Shown in pieces: positions 6,548-14,946 of a stretch of 31,818 nucleotides of DNA; within the stretch, counting starts at the first letter, position 1; the number at the start of each line of letters is the position of its first letter. Made by a program: the position numbers and the translations under genes. The DNA comes from Polaromonas sp. UBA5171 (GTDB taxonomy: Bacteria > Pseudomonadota > Gammaproteobacteria > Burkholderiales > Burkholderiaceae_C): assembly GCA_002413395.1 (NCBI GenBank), contig DHWX01000016.1:1-31818 (forward strand), read 5' to 3'. The notes under the pieces are model-generated. The model searched no databases. It was not told the DNA's origin and worked only from the letters and a program-made list of their open reading frames with translations.

Positions 6548-7648
6548 TCACTGCCCGCGTGCTTTAACGCACGCAATCACCTTCGCCACATCCTGAGCTA
6601 ACAATTGCGGCCCGATCGGAAGGCTGACGACGCGCGCAGCCATATGCTCGGCAATAGGAAAAACATTTCCCGCTATTTGTAATTCCGAATATGCCTGCTG
6701 GCGATGGGGCGGAATCGGGTAATGGATAAGGGTGGTGATACCTTCGTCGGTTAGGTCTTTTTGGAGCGCATCTCTGTGCTCATGCTGTACGACAAACAGA
6801 TGCCACACAGGTTCGGCCCAATTCGGTACGTATGGCAACACCAGCGAAGCTGACGACAAGCCGTCCAAGTATTGTTTAGCCAGTATTTTGCGACGGCTAT
6901 TCCATTCATCCAAGTGTCGCAACTTAACGCTCAAAATGGCAGCTTGCAGTGGGTCCAGTCGGCTGTTGTAGCCCTGCACATCATTAACATACTTCACACG
7001 TGACCCGTAATTTCCGAGCACCCGGATGCGGTGGGCCAGTTGGGCGTCATTGGTGGTCACCGCGCCGCCGTCGCCCACGGCGCCCAGGTTTTTGCCGGGG
7101 TAGAAGCTCCAGGTCACCACATCGCCATGCGCACCCAGACGTTGGCCCTTGTAGCGCGCGCCGTGCGCTTGCGCCCCGTCTTCCAGCACGCGCAGGCCGT
7201 GCTTGCGTGCAATGGCCAGAATGGGGTCCATGTTTGCGGGTTGGCCATACAGGTGCACCGGCAGAATCACCTTGGTGCGTGGGGTGATGGCAGCCTCGAT
7301 GCGGTCTGGATCAATGTTGAAAGTGCGCGCATTCGGCTCCACCGGCACCGGCGTTGCCCCGCACTGGCTGACTGCCAGCCAAGTGGCGATGTAGGTATTG
7401 CTGGGCACAATGACCTCGTCTCCCGGCCCAACATCCATGGCGCGCAGGGCCAGGTGCAGGGCGTCTAGGCCATTAGCAACGCCAACCGCATGGGAGGCGC
7501 CGCAATACGCGGCAAATTCGCCTTCAAACGCATCCACCTCCGGCCCACCAATGTAGTAGCCCGACGCTAATGATCTGGCTACGGCTGTGTCAATCTCGCT
7601 TTGCAGCTCTCGGTAGGCTGCGCCCAAGTCTAAAAATGGAATGCTCAT
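6548..7648 (-). CDS. dTDP-3-keto-6-deoxyhexose 3-aminotransferase (DegT/DnrJ/EryC1 family; FdtB/QdtB-like)
   Basis: PLP-dependent sugar aminotransferase, 366 residues, normal length. The PLP lysine is K186 in SFYPGKNLGA and the pyridine-binding Asp is D157 in VLEDGAQAHGA. The N-terminus (IPFLDLGAAYRELQSEIDTA) is typical of the FdtB/QdtB branch, which aminates C3 of dTDP-3-keto-6-deoxyhexose. An upstream in-frame start at 7780 adds residues outside the family, so 7648 is used. It overlaps the ketoisomerase gene by 4 bp (ATGA), the same pairing as in dTDP-Fuc3N and dTDP-Qui3N pathways. Whether the product is the galacto or gluco form cannot be told from the sequence. Confidence 0.88.
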   Translation of the reverse strand: MSIPFLDLGAAYRELQSEIDTAVARSLASGYYIGGPEVDAFEGEFAAYCGASHAVGVANGLDALHLALRAMDVGPGDEVIVPSNTYIATWLAVSQCGATPVPVEPNARTFNIDPDRIEAAITPRTKVILPVHLYGQPANMDPILAIARKHGLRVLEDGAQAHGARYKGQRLGAHGDVVTWSFYPGKNLGAVGDGGAVTTNDAQLAHRIRVLGNYGSRVKYVNDVQGYNSRLDPLQAAILSVKLRHLDEWNSRRKILAKQYLDGLSSASLVLPYVPNWAEPVWHLFVVQHEHRDALQKDLTDEGITTLIHYPIPPHRQQAYSELQIAGNVFPIAEHMAARVVSLPIGPQLLAQDVAKVIACVKARGQ

Positions 7649-8055
7649 GGTTGCCACCGTGCACGCATGAATTGTGCGTAGTCCCGGTAATAGTCTTCTT
7701 CGTCGTATTTGTTGGAAGCCAGCACCATGCAGACCGAGCCGGACGAAAAGTTGTCCAATTCGCGCCAGATCATCGGGCACACATACAGTCCGTTGTAAGA
7801 TCGGCTCAGGTGCACCCGCTTCTTGTTGGCGCCGTCATCCAACACCACATCAAAGCTGCCAGACATGGCAATGATGAGTTGTTGCAATCCCTTGTGCGCG
7901 TGGCCGCCGCGTTCAGCGCCACCCGGAACGTCATAGAGGTAATAGACACGCTGGATGTCGAAGGGAATTTGATTACCGCCTTCCACAAAGGAAAGGTTAC
8001 CCCGAGCGTCTGTGATCTTTGGCAACTGGACAATCTGGCAGATATCAATGTTCAT
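7645..8055 (-). CDS. dTDP-4-keto-6-deoxyglucose 3,4-ketoisomerase (FdtA/QdtA family cupin)
   Basis: Cupin-fold isomerase that converts dTDP-4-keto-6-deoxyglucose into the 3-keto isomer, the committed step toward 3-amino-3,6-dideoxy sugars. The 136 residues show the family landmarks: ITDARGNLSFVEGGNQIPFD, RVYYLYDVPGGAERGGHAHK with the His pair of the active site, and VCPMIWRELDNFS. Its substrate would come from RmlB, whose gene is at the far right of this window. It is coupled to the aminotransferase by a 4-bp overlap and follows the acyl-pathway genes after a 45-bp gap. Confidence 0.9.
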   Translation of the reverse strand: MNIDICQIVQLPKITDARGNLSFVEGGNQIPFDIQRVYYLYDVPGGAERGGHAHKGLQQLIIAMSGSFDVVLDDGANKKRVHLSRSYNGLYVCPMIWRELDNFSSGSVCMVLASNKYDEEDYYRDYAQFMRARWQP

Positions 8056-8100
8056 AAGCGAATGTAGGACAACTGGTTAAAAATGTATGGCGCCAACGCA

Positions 8101-9441
8101 CTACTCGCGTCGGATTTTCTTTTGCCGCGTACTGTGTAATACGCCCTCTGCCAGCACCACCTTGGCGGGCACCTTGAAAGAAGCCAGTTGGGCCAAGCAT
8201 GCCTGTCGCACCCGTCTTTTGACATTCTCTACCGCTTCCGGCTGATCCAGCACAATCTTGGCCACCACGATCTGCCCAAGCAGGTTATGCGTTTCACCGA
8301 ACACCGCGACATCCTGCACATTCTCAACATCGAGGATCACGCTTTCCACTTCTGCCGGATATACTTTTTGCCCGCCGACGTTGATCAGGTCGGTCACGCG
8401 GCCGAGGATGCGGAAATATTCACCATCGACTTCGACCTGATCCTGCGTGTTGAACCAACCACCGGCATCGAATTCTGACGGCGCGTTCAGGTAACCGACC
8501 ATGGCGTACTCGGATTTAATCCACAAGACATCATTCACAATTTTGGTCTGGAAGCCCTCGCCACCAATGCGCACCCAGAGCGATCCGTCGTTACGTGACT
8601 GCGAACGTAATACGCCGACTTCCGACAGGCCATAGGTCTGCTGCAGGTTCACGCCCGGAAAAGCCTTAATCAGGCGGTCGAGAGTTGACTGCGGCATCAC
8701 TTCAGTACCATAGGTGATGCGCTTTAACGAAGACAAATCAAAATTACTGTGCAACTTCGACGCCATCAGCAAAGTCAGGAAAGAAGGTGTAGCTGGCAAC
8801 AGCTCGACCTTAAAGCACTCGATTGCTCCGCATATTTTCGCCAATGAGCGATCCGACACGGTCACTACCGTGCCGAGGCTCGCCGTGATGGCCAAAATAG
8901 TGTTGATGCCGCCGAAATGGTCGATCATCAGGAAAGGAATCGCGACCACCGCTTGACGCTGTTTGCGGAATTTTTCAACGACCTGATTGAAGTCGTGCAG
9001 GATGCCCTTCGGCTTGCCGGTCGATCCGGACGAAAACAGCACCAACCCGGGCGAGCCGCGCTCGCGAAAACTCGCCAGCAACGCATTGTCTGATGCGATC
9101 ACGCGCGGAGTGATTGTGGCGCCGATGCCGTCGGCTGCAAATTCGACATACCAGTCGCAACCCGAAACATCAAGCGCGACCGACTCTTCGATCACGGAAT
9201 TTTTTGTCAGCGGGATCACGATACTGCCGTTTTGAGCTAGCGCCAGCATCAGGCAAAACACTTCGGGCGAATAATCTCCAAGAACAACCACGGCGTCACC
9301 CTTGCTGATGCCAGTAGCGTCGATCCGGGTGCGGAAGGAAGCAATAGTGATAAGCACATCACCATAAGTGACCTCGCGGCCTTCGTGAATAAACGCGCAT
9401 CTATTCGGCTCAGTCCGAAAACGATCGATTAACCAGTCCAT
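8101..9441 (-). CDS. Acyl-activating (AMP-forming) ligase, ANL superfamily
   Basis: Adenylate-forming enzyme that would activate a carboxylic acid with ATP and load it onto CoA or onto the ACP encoded in the same run. Seen: the phosphate-binding loop LVLFSSGSTGKPKG, TYGLSEVG, the hinge region YFRILGRVTDLINVGGQKVYP and a C-terminal RQKKIRRE carrying the likely catalytic Lys. At 446 residues it is shorter than CoA ligases of fatty-acid metabolism and closer to stand-alone enzymes of specialised pathways. The start at 9441 has AAGGA 5 bp upstream; an in-frame start nine codons earlier is less likely. The acid substrate is unknown. Confidence 0.85.
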   Translation of the reverse strand: MDWLIDRFRTEPNRCAFIHEGREVTYGDVLITIASFRTRIDATGISKGDAVVVLGDYSPEVFCLMLALAQNGSIVIPLTKNSVIEESVALDVSGCDWYVEFAADGIGATITPRVIASDNALLASFRERGSPGLVLFSSGSTGKPKGILHDFNQVVEKFRKQRQAVVAIPFLMIDHFGGINTILAITASLGTVVTVSDRSLAKICGAIECFKVELLPATPSFLTLLMASKLHSNFDLSSLKRITYGTEVMPQSTLDRLIKAFPGVNLQQTYGLSEVGVLRSQSRNDGSLWVRIGGEGFQTKIVNDVLWIKSEYAMVGYLNAPSEFDAGGWFNTQDQVEVDGEYFRILGRVTDLINVGGQKVYPAEVESVILDVENVQDVAVFGETHNLLGQIVVAKIVLDQPEAVENVKRRVRQACLAQLASFKVPAKVVLAEGVLHSTRQKKIRRE

Positions 9442-9495
9442 AGTTTTCCTTACCCTCTTGTACTTCAAGCTTGCCTAGGGCAGATACACAAGTTT

Positions 9496-10506
9496 CTATT
9501 TGGTGGCTAGCAGGCTCCCCCAAGAGTAGCCAACTCCGAAACCACAGAGAAACAGCCGACTCCCTTGCGGTAGGCTGGCCTGCGAAAAATAATCTTTGAT
9601 GAGAATCGGGATCGACGACGACACGGTATTGCCGACAGTTCCCAGATTTGAAAACACCTTGTCGGCGCCCACCTTTAGTTTTTTCCTGAGACTGTCGAGT
9701 GCCAGCCCGCTGGCCTGATGTAGAAAGAACTGATCGATTTGTTCAGCCTCCAATTCATTCTTGCGCAGCAATTCGAACAGCTGCTTAATAACCCGATCAT
9801 TAACCAGATTCAGGACCTGCAAACCATTCATGAAGATTTTGTCGTTATAGTCAGCTTCCGCATTATCAGAAACCGGCTGCCGGCCCCCACCCGATTTGAT
9901 GAAAAATTTGTCCCATCCCTTGCCATCAGAAGCGCATTTAAAATCATCAAATGACGCAATCATTGGCTGGGTTTCACATTGGTTGGCAAAGCCGATCCAT
10001 GAAGCCGAAGCGCCATCGCCAAACAGCATTCGAGTTGAACGGTCGCTGTCTGCGATATATTTTGAATAGGTATCGGCGGTAACCAAGAGCACGTTCTTCG
10101 CTATACCGGTCTTGATGAAACTGGACGCCATCAGCAGGCCGTAGATATATCCCGAACAAGCCAGATTGTAGTCAAAGGCCAGGACGTTATTTTGCAACCC
10201 CAAGTCGCGCTGCAGCAAGAATGCATTAGAAGGCATCACGTAATCAGGCGATTGAGTACAAAAGATGATGGCGTCGACTTTATCCTTCAATGACGGGGTT
10301 TTTTCGAACAGTTTTTTAGCTGCAATCAATGCGAGGTCGTAAGCCGTTTCATCGGGTCGGGCAATTCGCCTTTCGAAAACGCCTGTGCGCTTTTCAGTTT
10401 GTTCCACGCGCCAGTCCGGAAAGCTTGCCTGAAAATCGATATTAGTAACGACTTGATCAGGCAAGTGGTATTCTATGTCTAATAGAGAACCTGGAAATTG
10501 TTTCAC
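9496..10506 (-). CDS. 3-oxoacyl-ACP synthase III (KAS III / FabH-like)
   Basis: Thiolase-fold condensing enzyme, 336 residues. The Cys-His-Asn triad is visible at C117 (NLACSGY), H263 (FFLHQASG) and N293 (TVGNTVSSS). KAS III enzymes join an acyl-CoA starter to malonyl-ACP to give a 3-oxoacyl-ACP. Here it is embedded with its own ACP, ketoreductase and ligase next to amino-sugar genes, so it is more likely a dedicated enzyme for a sugar acyl group than the housekeeping FabH. The start is GTG. A 69-bp gap separates it from the hydrolase gene upstream, the second-largest gap in this run (90 bp lie between the gtrB-like and aminotransferase genes). Confidence 0.88.
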   Translation of the reverse strand: MKQFPGSLLDIEYHLPDQVVTNIDFQASFPDWRVEQTEKRTGVFERRIARPDETAYDLALIAAKKLFEKTPSLKDKVDAIIFCTQSPDYVMPSNAFLLQRDLGLQNNVLAFDYNLACSGYIYGLLMASSFIKTGIAKNVLLVTADTYSKYIADSDRSTRMLFGDGASASWIGFANQCETQPMIASFDDFKCASDGKGWDKFFIKSGGGRQPVSDNAEADYNDKIFMNGLQVLNLVNDRVIKQLFELLRKNELEAEQIDQFFLHQASGLALDSLRKKLKVGADKVFSNLGTVGNTVSSSIPILIKDYFSQASLPQGSRLFLCGFGVGYSWGSLLATK

Positions 10507-10575
10507 AATTAAATCTCAAATTTCGTTTATTGAGTAAAGAATGTCATTGGACATTTAGATTGGTTGATCATCTCC

Positions 10576-11250
10576 TTATACCTCGATCAGTCCTAAAAAT
10601 TTTAATAACGCGCGGTTCTCTCTACATATCGTCGCGCCGTCGGCCGAATTGCCATGGCCTGGATAAATGATGCGCTCGGCAGTCAATCCATCCCACAAGC
10701 TATGAATGCTTTCCTTTAGCATTTCGGCGTCTTCGCCCGGCATAGCTGACAGTCCTACACCGCGGCTGTACAGCGTATCGCCGGTAAACCACGCGCTACC
10801 GAACTCGAGCACACAGGACCCCGGGGTATGTCCCGGAGTCGGCATGTAAGTCAGTGGCTGGCCGGCAATATCGATACGGAACCCATCTTCGATGTAGGTG
10901 ACCTCTGGCATGTCAACCTTTTGCGGAATCCGCAGGACCATCAGCAAAAAATTAGACGACTTCAGTGTTCGCGCATCGGCCTTGTGCATGAAAATCTGGC
11001 AGTCATATTTCTTTTGAAAGAAGGAAGCGCTGCCGGCATGGTCGAAATGCCCATGGGTGCAAAATACTTGGTATGGACGCAAGCCTCGTTCAGCCATCTC
11101 GGCGTCGATGGCCGGGCCGTCCAGTCCAGCATCGATCAGGATGCAGCCACCCGGCACGTCCGCCTCGCAAATATAGGCATTGGACGGAAAAGTGCCGCTG
11201 GTCACACGCCAGATCGCCCCGCCGCCCCAATCGCCTTCTAGGGTCGCCAT
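10576..11250 (-). CDS. Metallo-beta-lactamase-fold hydrolase
   Basis: Two-metal hydrolase of the glyoxalase-II-like group, 224 residues. Metal ligands are visible: H66-x-H68-x-D70-H71 in CTHGHFDHAGS, a His in PTPGHTPGSC, the bridging Asp in WFTGDTLYSRG and a His in IYPGHGN. Such enzymes usually cleave thioesters or esters. Inside an ACP/KAS/ketoreductase run the plausible role is hydrolysis of an acyl thioester, either as release or as editing of mis-primed ACP. It starts 2 bp after the stop of the SDR gene, so it is surely co-transcribed. The substrate is not known. Confidence 0.85.
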   Translation of the reverse strand: MATLEGDWGGGAIWRVTSGTFPSNAYICEADVPGGCILIDAGLDGPAIDAEMAERGLRPYQVFCTHGHFDHAGSASFFQKKYDCQIFMHKADARTLKSSNFLLMVLRIPQKVDMPEVTYIEDGFRIDIAGQPLTYMPTPGHTPGSCVLEFGSAWFTGDTLYSRGVGLSAMPGEDAEMLKESIHSLWDGLTAERIIYPGHGNSADGATICRENRALLKFLGLIEV

Positions 11251-11252
11251 GG

Positions 11253-11975
11253 TCAGTTCACTCCACCCAGATAAATCGTCTGAGCAGTGATGTAGGCGCT
11301 GCGTTCCGAAGCCAAAAAATCAACCACGTTGAGGATATCATCCGGCTCCGCAAAGCGCGGAATCGGCAATTCGGCGATCACCTCGGAGATCTTGTCTTGC
11401 GAGAGCTGGGCCAACATATCGGTAGCGATCGCTGTGATGGCCAGCGTATTGCAGGTCACGTTCATCGGCGCCAGTTCCCTGGCCATCACATTGGACATCG
11501 AAGCCAGACCCGCCTTACTGGCGCAGTACATCGAATCGCCGATCGGCTCGAGACTAGCAGCCATCGAACTGATGTTGATGATGCGCCCCCATTTCCTCTT
11601 GCGCATCATTTTGGAAGCCTCACGCGACACCATGAAGGCGCCCATCAGATTCACATTCAGCATCGCCTGCGCCGCGGCCGGCGGCATGATCATCGCGTAT
11701 TGAGAAGTCAGGACAGCGGCATTATTGACTACGATCTGCACCGAATCTGTCACCTTCTTCAATTCGGCAAAACCCGTCTGGACCGCAGCCGGATCGCCTA
11801 CGTCGACCTGGAAGTGATGGTAATGCAGATGGTCAATGGTCGATTCGCCGAGAGCAAAGCCAGCCACTGAACCGCCATTTTGCAAAAAATGTTCTGTGAT
11901 CAGGCGGCCAACACCGCGGCGGCTTCCGGTTACCAGCGCGAGCTTTCCAGCATAAGCTGACCCAGTCTGTGTCAT
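11253..11975 (-). CDS. SDR-family 3-oxoacyl-ACP reductase-like protein (FabG-like)
   Basis: Short-chain dehydrogenase/reductase, 240 residues. The NAD(P)-binding motif T16-G-x-x-x-G-x-G (TGSRRGVGR), the NNAA motif and the catalytic Y150-x-x-x-K154 (SMYCASKAG) with the preceding INISSM serines are all present. By its place between the ACP and the condensing enzyme it should reduce the 3-oxoacyl-ACP from the KAS III to a 3-hydroxyacyl-ACP. It overlaps the ACP gene by 4 bp (ATGA). FabG-like proteins also act on other ketones, so the substrate is inferred from context. Confidence 0.85.
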   Translation of the reverse strand: MTQTGSAYAGKLALVTGSRRGVGRLITEHFLQNGGSVAGFALGESTIDHLHYHHFQVDVGDPAAVQTGFAELKKVTDSVQIVVNNAAVLTSQYAMIMPPAAAQAMLNVNLMGAFMVSREASKMMRKRKWGRIINISSMAASLEPIGDSMYCASKAGLASMSNVMARELAPMNVTCNTLAITAIATDMLAQLSQDKISEVIAELPIPRFAEPDDILNVVDFLASERSAYITAQTIYLGGVN

Positions 11976-12274
11976 GCCGCTTCCGACACCAGCAGCAAAA
12001 TGTAGTCGGTCAGCGTGCTAACGTCGGAAAACGGCGAGATCGCTTGGTTCATCGCACGATCATCGGTCAGGCTGATGTCGCGCCCGCTGGTATCCGAGAT
12101 CGCAGCTTCGACGTCGACGATCAGTGATACTAGCGAAAGTGAATCGAGCACCGCATCAGTGCCGAATAGGCGTGTGTCAAAGCAGATCTGAATCTGCTCA
12201 TCCGGCCCGCGTTCATCGTTGATATTTTTCAGTGCCTTCAGGATGATCCCCTGCACCGAGTCCTTGTTGAGCAT
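11972..12274 (-). CDS. Acyl carrier protein
   Basis: Dedicated acyl carrier protein, 100 residues. S45 in VLDSLSLVSLI matches the 4'-phosphopantetheine attachment site (D-S-L). The protein is acidic, and an extended stretch after the second helix (ISDTSGRDISLTDDRAMNQA) makes it longer than housekeeping AcpP, as is usual for specialised carriers. It overlaps the SDR gene by 4 bp. It would carry the acyl chain during condensation and reduction and possibly donate it to the GNAT encoded just upstream. Confidence 0.85.
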   Translation of the reverse strand: MLNKDSVQGIILKALKNINDERGPDEQIQICFDTRLFGTDAVLDSLSLVSLIVDVEAAISDTSGRDISLTDDRAMNQAISPFSDVSTLTDYILLLVSEAA

Positions 12275-12307
12275 TTAATATCCTTGTATGGTTGAATTGA
12301 GTTAATT

Positions 12308-12880
12308 TTACCTGCGGCCAACCCTGATCAGGGCATTCATGCGTGGCAATGTGATCTTGCGGTACTCATCAACGAGTAAGCCGAGAAGAATCGCGTCGTA
12401 AAATGTTCCGTCTTGGCAAAGATGGTTACGCAGCCGTCCTTCTTCCTTCATGCCCATGTATTTCTGCCACTTGACCATCAAGTGGTTATTGGCTGCTACG
12501 ATGCCGCTAACACGCACCAATCCGAGATCGTCAAATGCCAATTCGTACAACAATTTCATGGCTTCGACTGCTACTGGTATCCCCTTAGCTGCATCTTCGT
12601 CGCCGATCAGGAAACGGCCAGGCTCACCATGGCGATTCGCCATATCGACTTCAAGCAGCGACAACATGCCGACTGGCCGGCCAGTTTTCAATTCCACTAC
12701 AAAATTGTGTTCTGCCGCGGGACGCGAGGCGATCCATTTTGCCTGCACCTCAACACTGGCGGCGCCTAGGTTCAGGTACTTTGCGCGCTGCGCGTGGCGC
12801 CAGTTATAGGTCAGTTCGGCATCGGCAACCTGTAGACGCCGCAGATTGACAAATTCGCCCTGTAATACTTCAGATGACAT
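12308..12880 (-). CDS. GNAT-family N-acyltransferase (RimJ/RimL-like)
   Basis: GNAT-fold acyltransferase, 190 residues, first gene of the run. The N-terminus VNLRRLQVADAELTYNWRH is typical of the RimJ/RimL/PseH branch. The segment GRFLIGDEDAAKGIPVAVEAMKLLYELAF holds the strand and acyl-cofactor loop (K/G-rich, diverged from the classic R/Q-x-x-G-x-G/A), and AANNHLMVKWQKYMGMKEEGR is the usual C-terminal signature. Known N-acyltransferases for Fuc3N or Qui3N are left-handed beta-helix proteins; none is visible here, so this GNAT is the likely enzyme putting the custom acyl group on the 3-amino sugar. That role is inferred from context. Confidence 0.8.
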   Translation of the reverse strand: MSSEVLQGEFVNLRRLQVADAELTYNWRHAQRAKYLNLGAASVEVQAKWIASRPAAEHNFVVELKTGRPVGMLSLLEVDMANRHGEPGRFLIGDEDAAKGIPVAVEAMKLLYELAFDDLGLVRVSGIVAANNHLMVKWQKYMGMKEEGRLRNHLCQDGTFYDAILLGLLVDEYRKITLPRMNALIRVGRR

Positions 12881-13275
12881 CGCAGGTCCACTTAAAAAAC
12901 GTTGAAAAAACCGCTATCGACTCGTTCGGCATTGGGCCTTCGGTAAGCAGAACCCGCGACAGATCATTTCAGCGTAAAGCTGGGTTCCAACAGGTACACC
13001 AGCACCCCACTTTGGGGCGCCGCCTGAGACTGGCGCTGCTTACAAGCGTGCAGCAATCTGCATGGGAGAGCGAATAGAACCAGTAGCGCGCTTCGAATGC
13101 GCGAAAAACACACACACTTTTCATTGAGTGCCGAAAGCCTTTGAATCTTAATGCTAGGTAGCAAGGTTTTGCATGAATTGACCTGTTTTGTAAACGAAAT
13201 GAGCATTACCACCTAAAATTCTGCGCTTGGGTCGCATTGATGGAGTATTTTAGCAGCCTGTTAAACCTCATTTTT
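12881..13275. other. Intergenic region, 395 bp, no gene recognised
   Basis: This gap separates the acyl/amino-sugar run from the AT-rich membrane-protein gene. A minus-strand open frame of 82 codons lies within it but looks non-coding. A short hairpin, CGCGC-TTCGAAT-GCGCG, sits near 13087. The gap is the likely place for the promoter of the GNAT-to-GtrA run, but I could not pick out convincing -35/-10 elements. Confidence 0.5.
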
Positions 13276-14790
13276 CTAATCTAATCTTCGCGACACCACC
13301 GTGGCCGACGGCGGTGGGCAAATTTCTTCTCCCATATTCCTCATCTGCAACCACAGTACTATAAAAAGAATCAGAGAAAAGGCAACAAACACGACGTACA
13401 TGGTGTCAGACATCCACGGGCCAAAATTCATAAAAAACATTTGAAAAGGGAAGTCCTGAAACGCACCCACCCAAGGTTCTTTAGTGTTCAAGAGTAACCA
13501 AAACCTTGACGTCAGCAAACCTGCAACTAGGGTAGTGTATACAAACACCCACGTTACGCCACGCCTATTTAGAGCCTCGCATGTAAGTACTGCGAAGACT
13601 GGCCAGAACGCAATAAGGTGTCTTGATTCGGTGTCAATAGATAAAAAACCACTGATTAGCAAGAAAAAAATCAATCCTAAACCATATTGCTTTGCAATAT
13701 TCGCAACGTCTTTCCAAAGTAGGAATAGCAAGATTACTGCCGGCCCAAAATAGCTTACATGTGAAACTACGTTAATAAGCGGCTTCACGAGTGCTGTCAC
13801 GCCAATAAATTGAACATACATAAGAGCCGAATAACCACCTGTAAGATTTGAAGAGTAGACAGCAATTGCAAGCTTAAAAATTACAACCAAAGCAATCGAC
13901 AATATAACCCCCATCCAACTTGCACCCCTAAATAGATTTAGTCGAAAGAACGTCACATCAACTAATGGGCGTGCAAATAGCCATACAAAAGTGAAAAAAA
14001 GAATTGCACTTAATAGAATAACATTCTCATTTACTTGCGTAGCACCATTGGGGAGCCTTAGTCCAGTAACATAATAGGTATACAAAGCGCCTGCCACCAC
14101 TGCACCGCTAATCAACGCCGATATCAAATTACTGAGATTTGACGGTTCAGGAATCGTTGGAGTCAGTTTTTGGACTCTAAATATTAACAACGGTAAAGCC
14201 GTGTAAAGAAAAGTGGGCCAAACAAATATGGCAAGTACTGAGATTAAAAACAACGTAAGTTGCCGATTTTTTAGGAACGCATACAAAGAGGCAAGACCAA
14301 AAAAGAAGGCGGAGAAATCAGTTAACGTGGGATTGTAATTCGAATGTTTTAATATTGGAAAATTTAAAAATAATGCAACGAAACCCAGTACTAATACGGG
14401 TTGGCTCCACTTAAGGTGCGTCGCTATCAAATACAGCAAAACGGTGCTTCCCATAATCATTGCACTATTAAATACAATGAATGCCTTAATAACTTCTGCT
14501 GACTGCCCCAGTGGGTAATTAAATAACTGTGCAAAATAGTGCACTATGATCGATGGCAGGATTCTGGACATACGATAGATGTCAACGGTTCTGCTGCCTA
14601 ACCATGCCAGAGGGTCAGCTTGAGCTAACTCTGCATAAACTCTCCCATCCCAACCTAAGCCATCGCCTGCCTGAATCCTCTCGCCCCAAAAGAAACTAAG
14701 TACGAACCAAGTCAGCATGCCGACCACGCACAAGAACCATGCTTTACTTACTGGTTTCAATGCTGATGAATTAGATACTATGTAAGTCAT
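13276..14790 (-). CDS. Polytopic inner-membrane protein, unknown function (possibly GT-C-like)
   Basis: Integral membrane protein of 504 residues with about a dozen hydrophobic segments. Near the N-terminus, after the first helix, a periplasmic-type loop carries GDGLGWDGRVYAEL and RMSRILPSIIVHYF. The acidic loop after the first membrane helix followed by a conserved Arg resembles GT-C glycosyltransferases, but I see no definite family signature. The DNA is clearly more AT-rich than the surrounding genes. It may be a polysaccharide-modifying or polymerase-like membrane enzyme. A 156-bp gap separates it from the membrane-protein gene upstream. Confidence 0.6.
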   Translation of the reverse strand: MTYIVSNSSALKPVSKAWFLCVVGMLTWFVLSFFWGERIQAGDGLGWDGRVYAELAQADPLAWLGSRTVDIYRMSRILPSIIVHYFAQLFNYPLGQSAEVIKAFIVFNSAMIMGSTVLLYLIATHLKWSQPVLVLGFVALFLNFPILKHSNYNPTLTDFSAFFFGLASLYAFLKNRQLTLFLISVLAIFVWPTFLYTALPLLIFRVQKLTPTIPEPSNLSNLISALISGAVVAGALYTYYVTGLRLPNGATQVNENVILLSAILFFTFVWLFARPLVDVTFFRLNLFRGASWMGVILSIALVVIFKLAIAVYSSNLTGGYSALMYVQFIGVTALVKPLINVVSHVSYFGPAVILLFLLWKDVANIAKQYGLGLIFFLLISGFLSIDTESRHLIAFWPVFAVLTCEALNRRGVTWVFVYTTLVAGLLTSRFWLLLNTKEPWVGAFQDFPFQMFFMNFGPWMSDTMYVVFVAFSLILFIVLWLQMRNMGEEICPPPSATVVSRRLD

Positions 14791-14946
14791 TAAATAAGTG
14801 CTTCAAAAATGCATGCCGTCGAACCGAGTTCATTTGGCATTGTTGTTGGACTGCCCAAGTCATCTCATTCAATTATCTGCTCGTCAAAATCTCCAGTCTC
14901 CCAGGCGAAGAACGTCTTAAAGCCAGCGCTTTGAAGATGAAACTGC

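Noticed and set aside
11073..11870. 265-codon plus-strand open frame across the MBL and SDR genes
   Set aside because: Both minus-strand genes have intact catalytic motifs. The plus-strand product is Arg/His-rich and spans a gene boundary, as antisense artefacts do.
13087..13103. CGCGC-TTCGAAT-GCGCG hairpin followed by A residues as a terminator
   Set aside because: For minus-strand transcripts arriving from 13276 the T run precedes rather than follows the stem, and no plus-strand gene ends nearby.
12964..13212. 82-codon minus-strand open frame in the large intergenic gap
   Set aside because: The product is Cys/Leu/Ser-rich without a recognisable family, ribosome-binding site or neighbour link.
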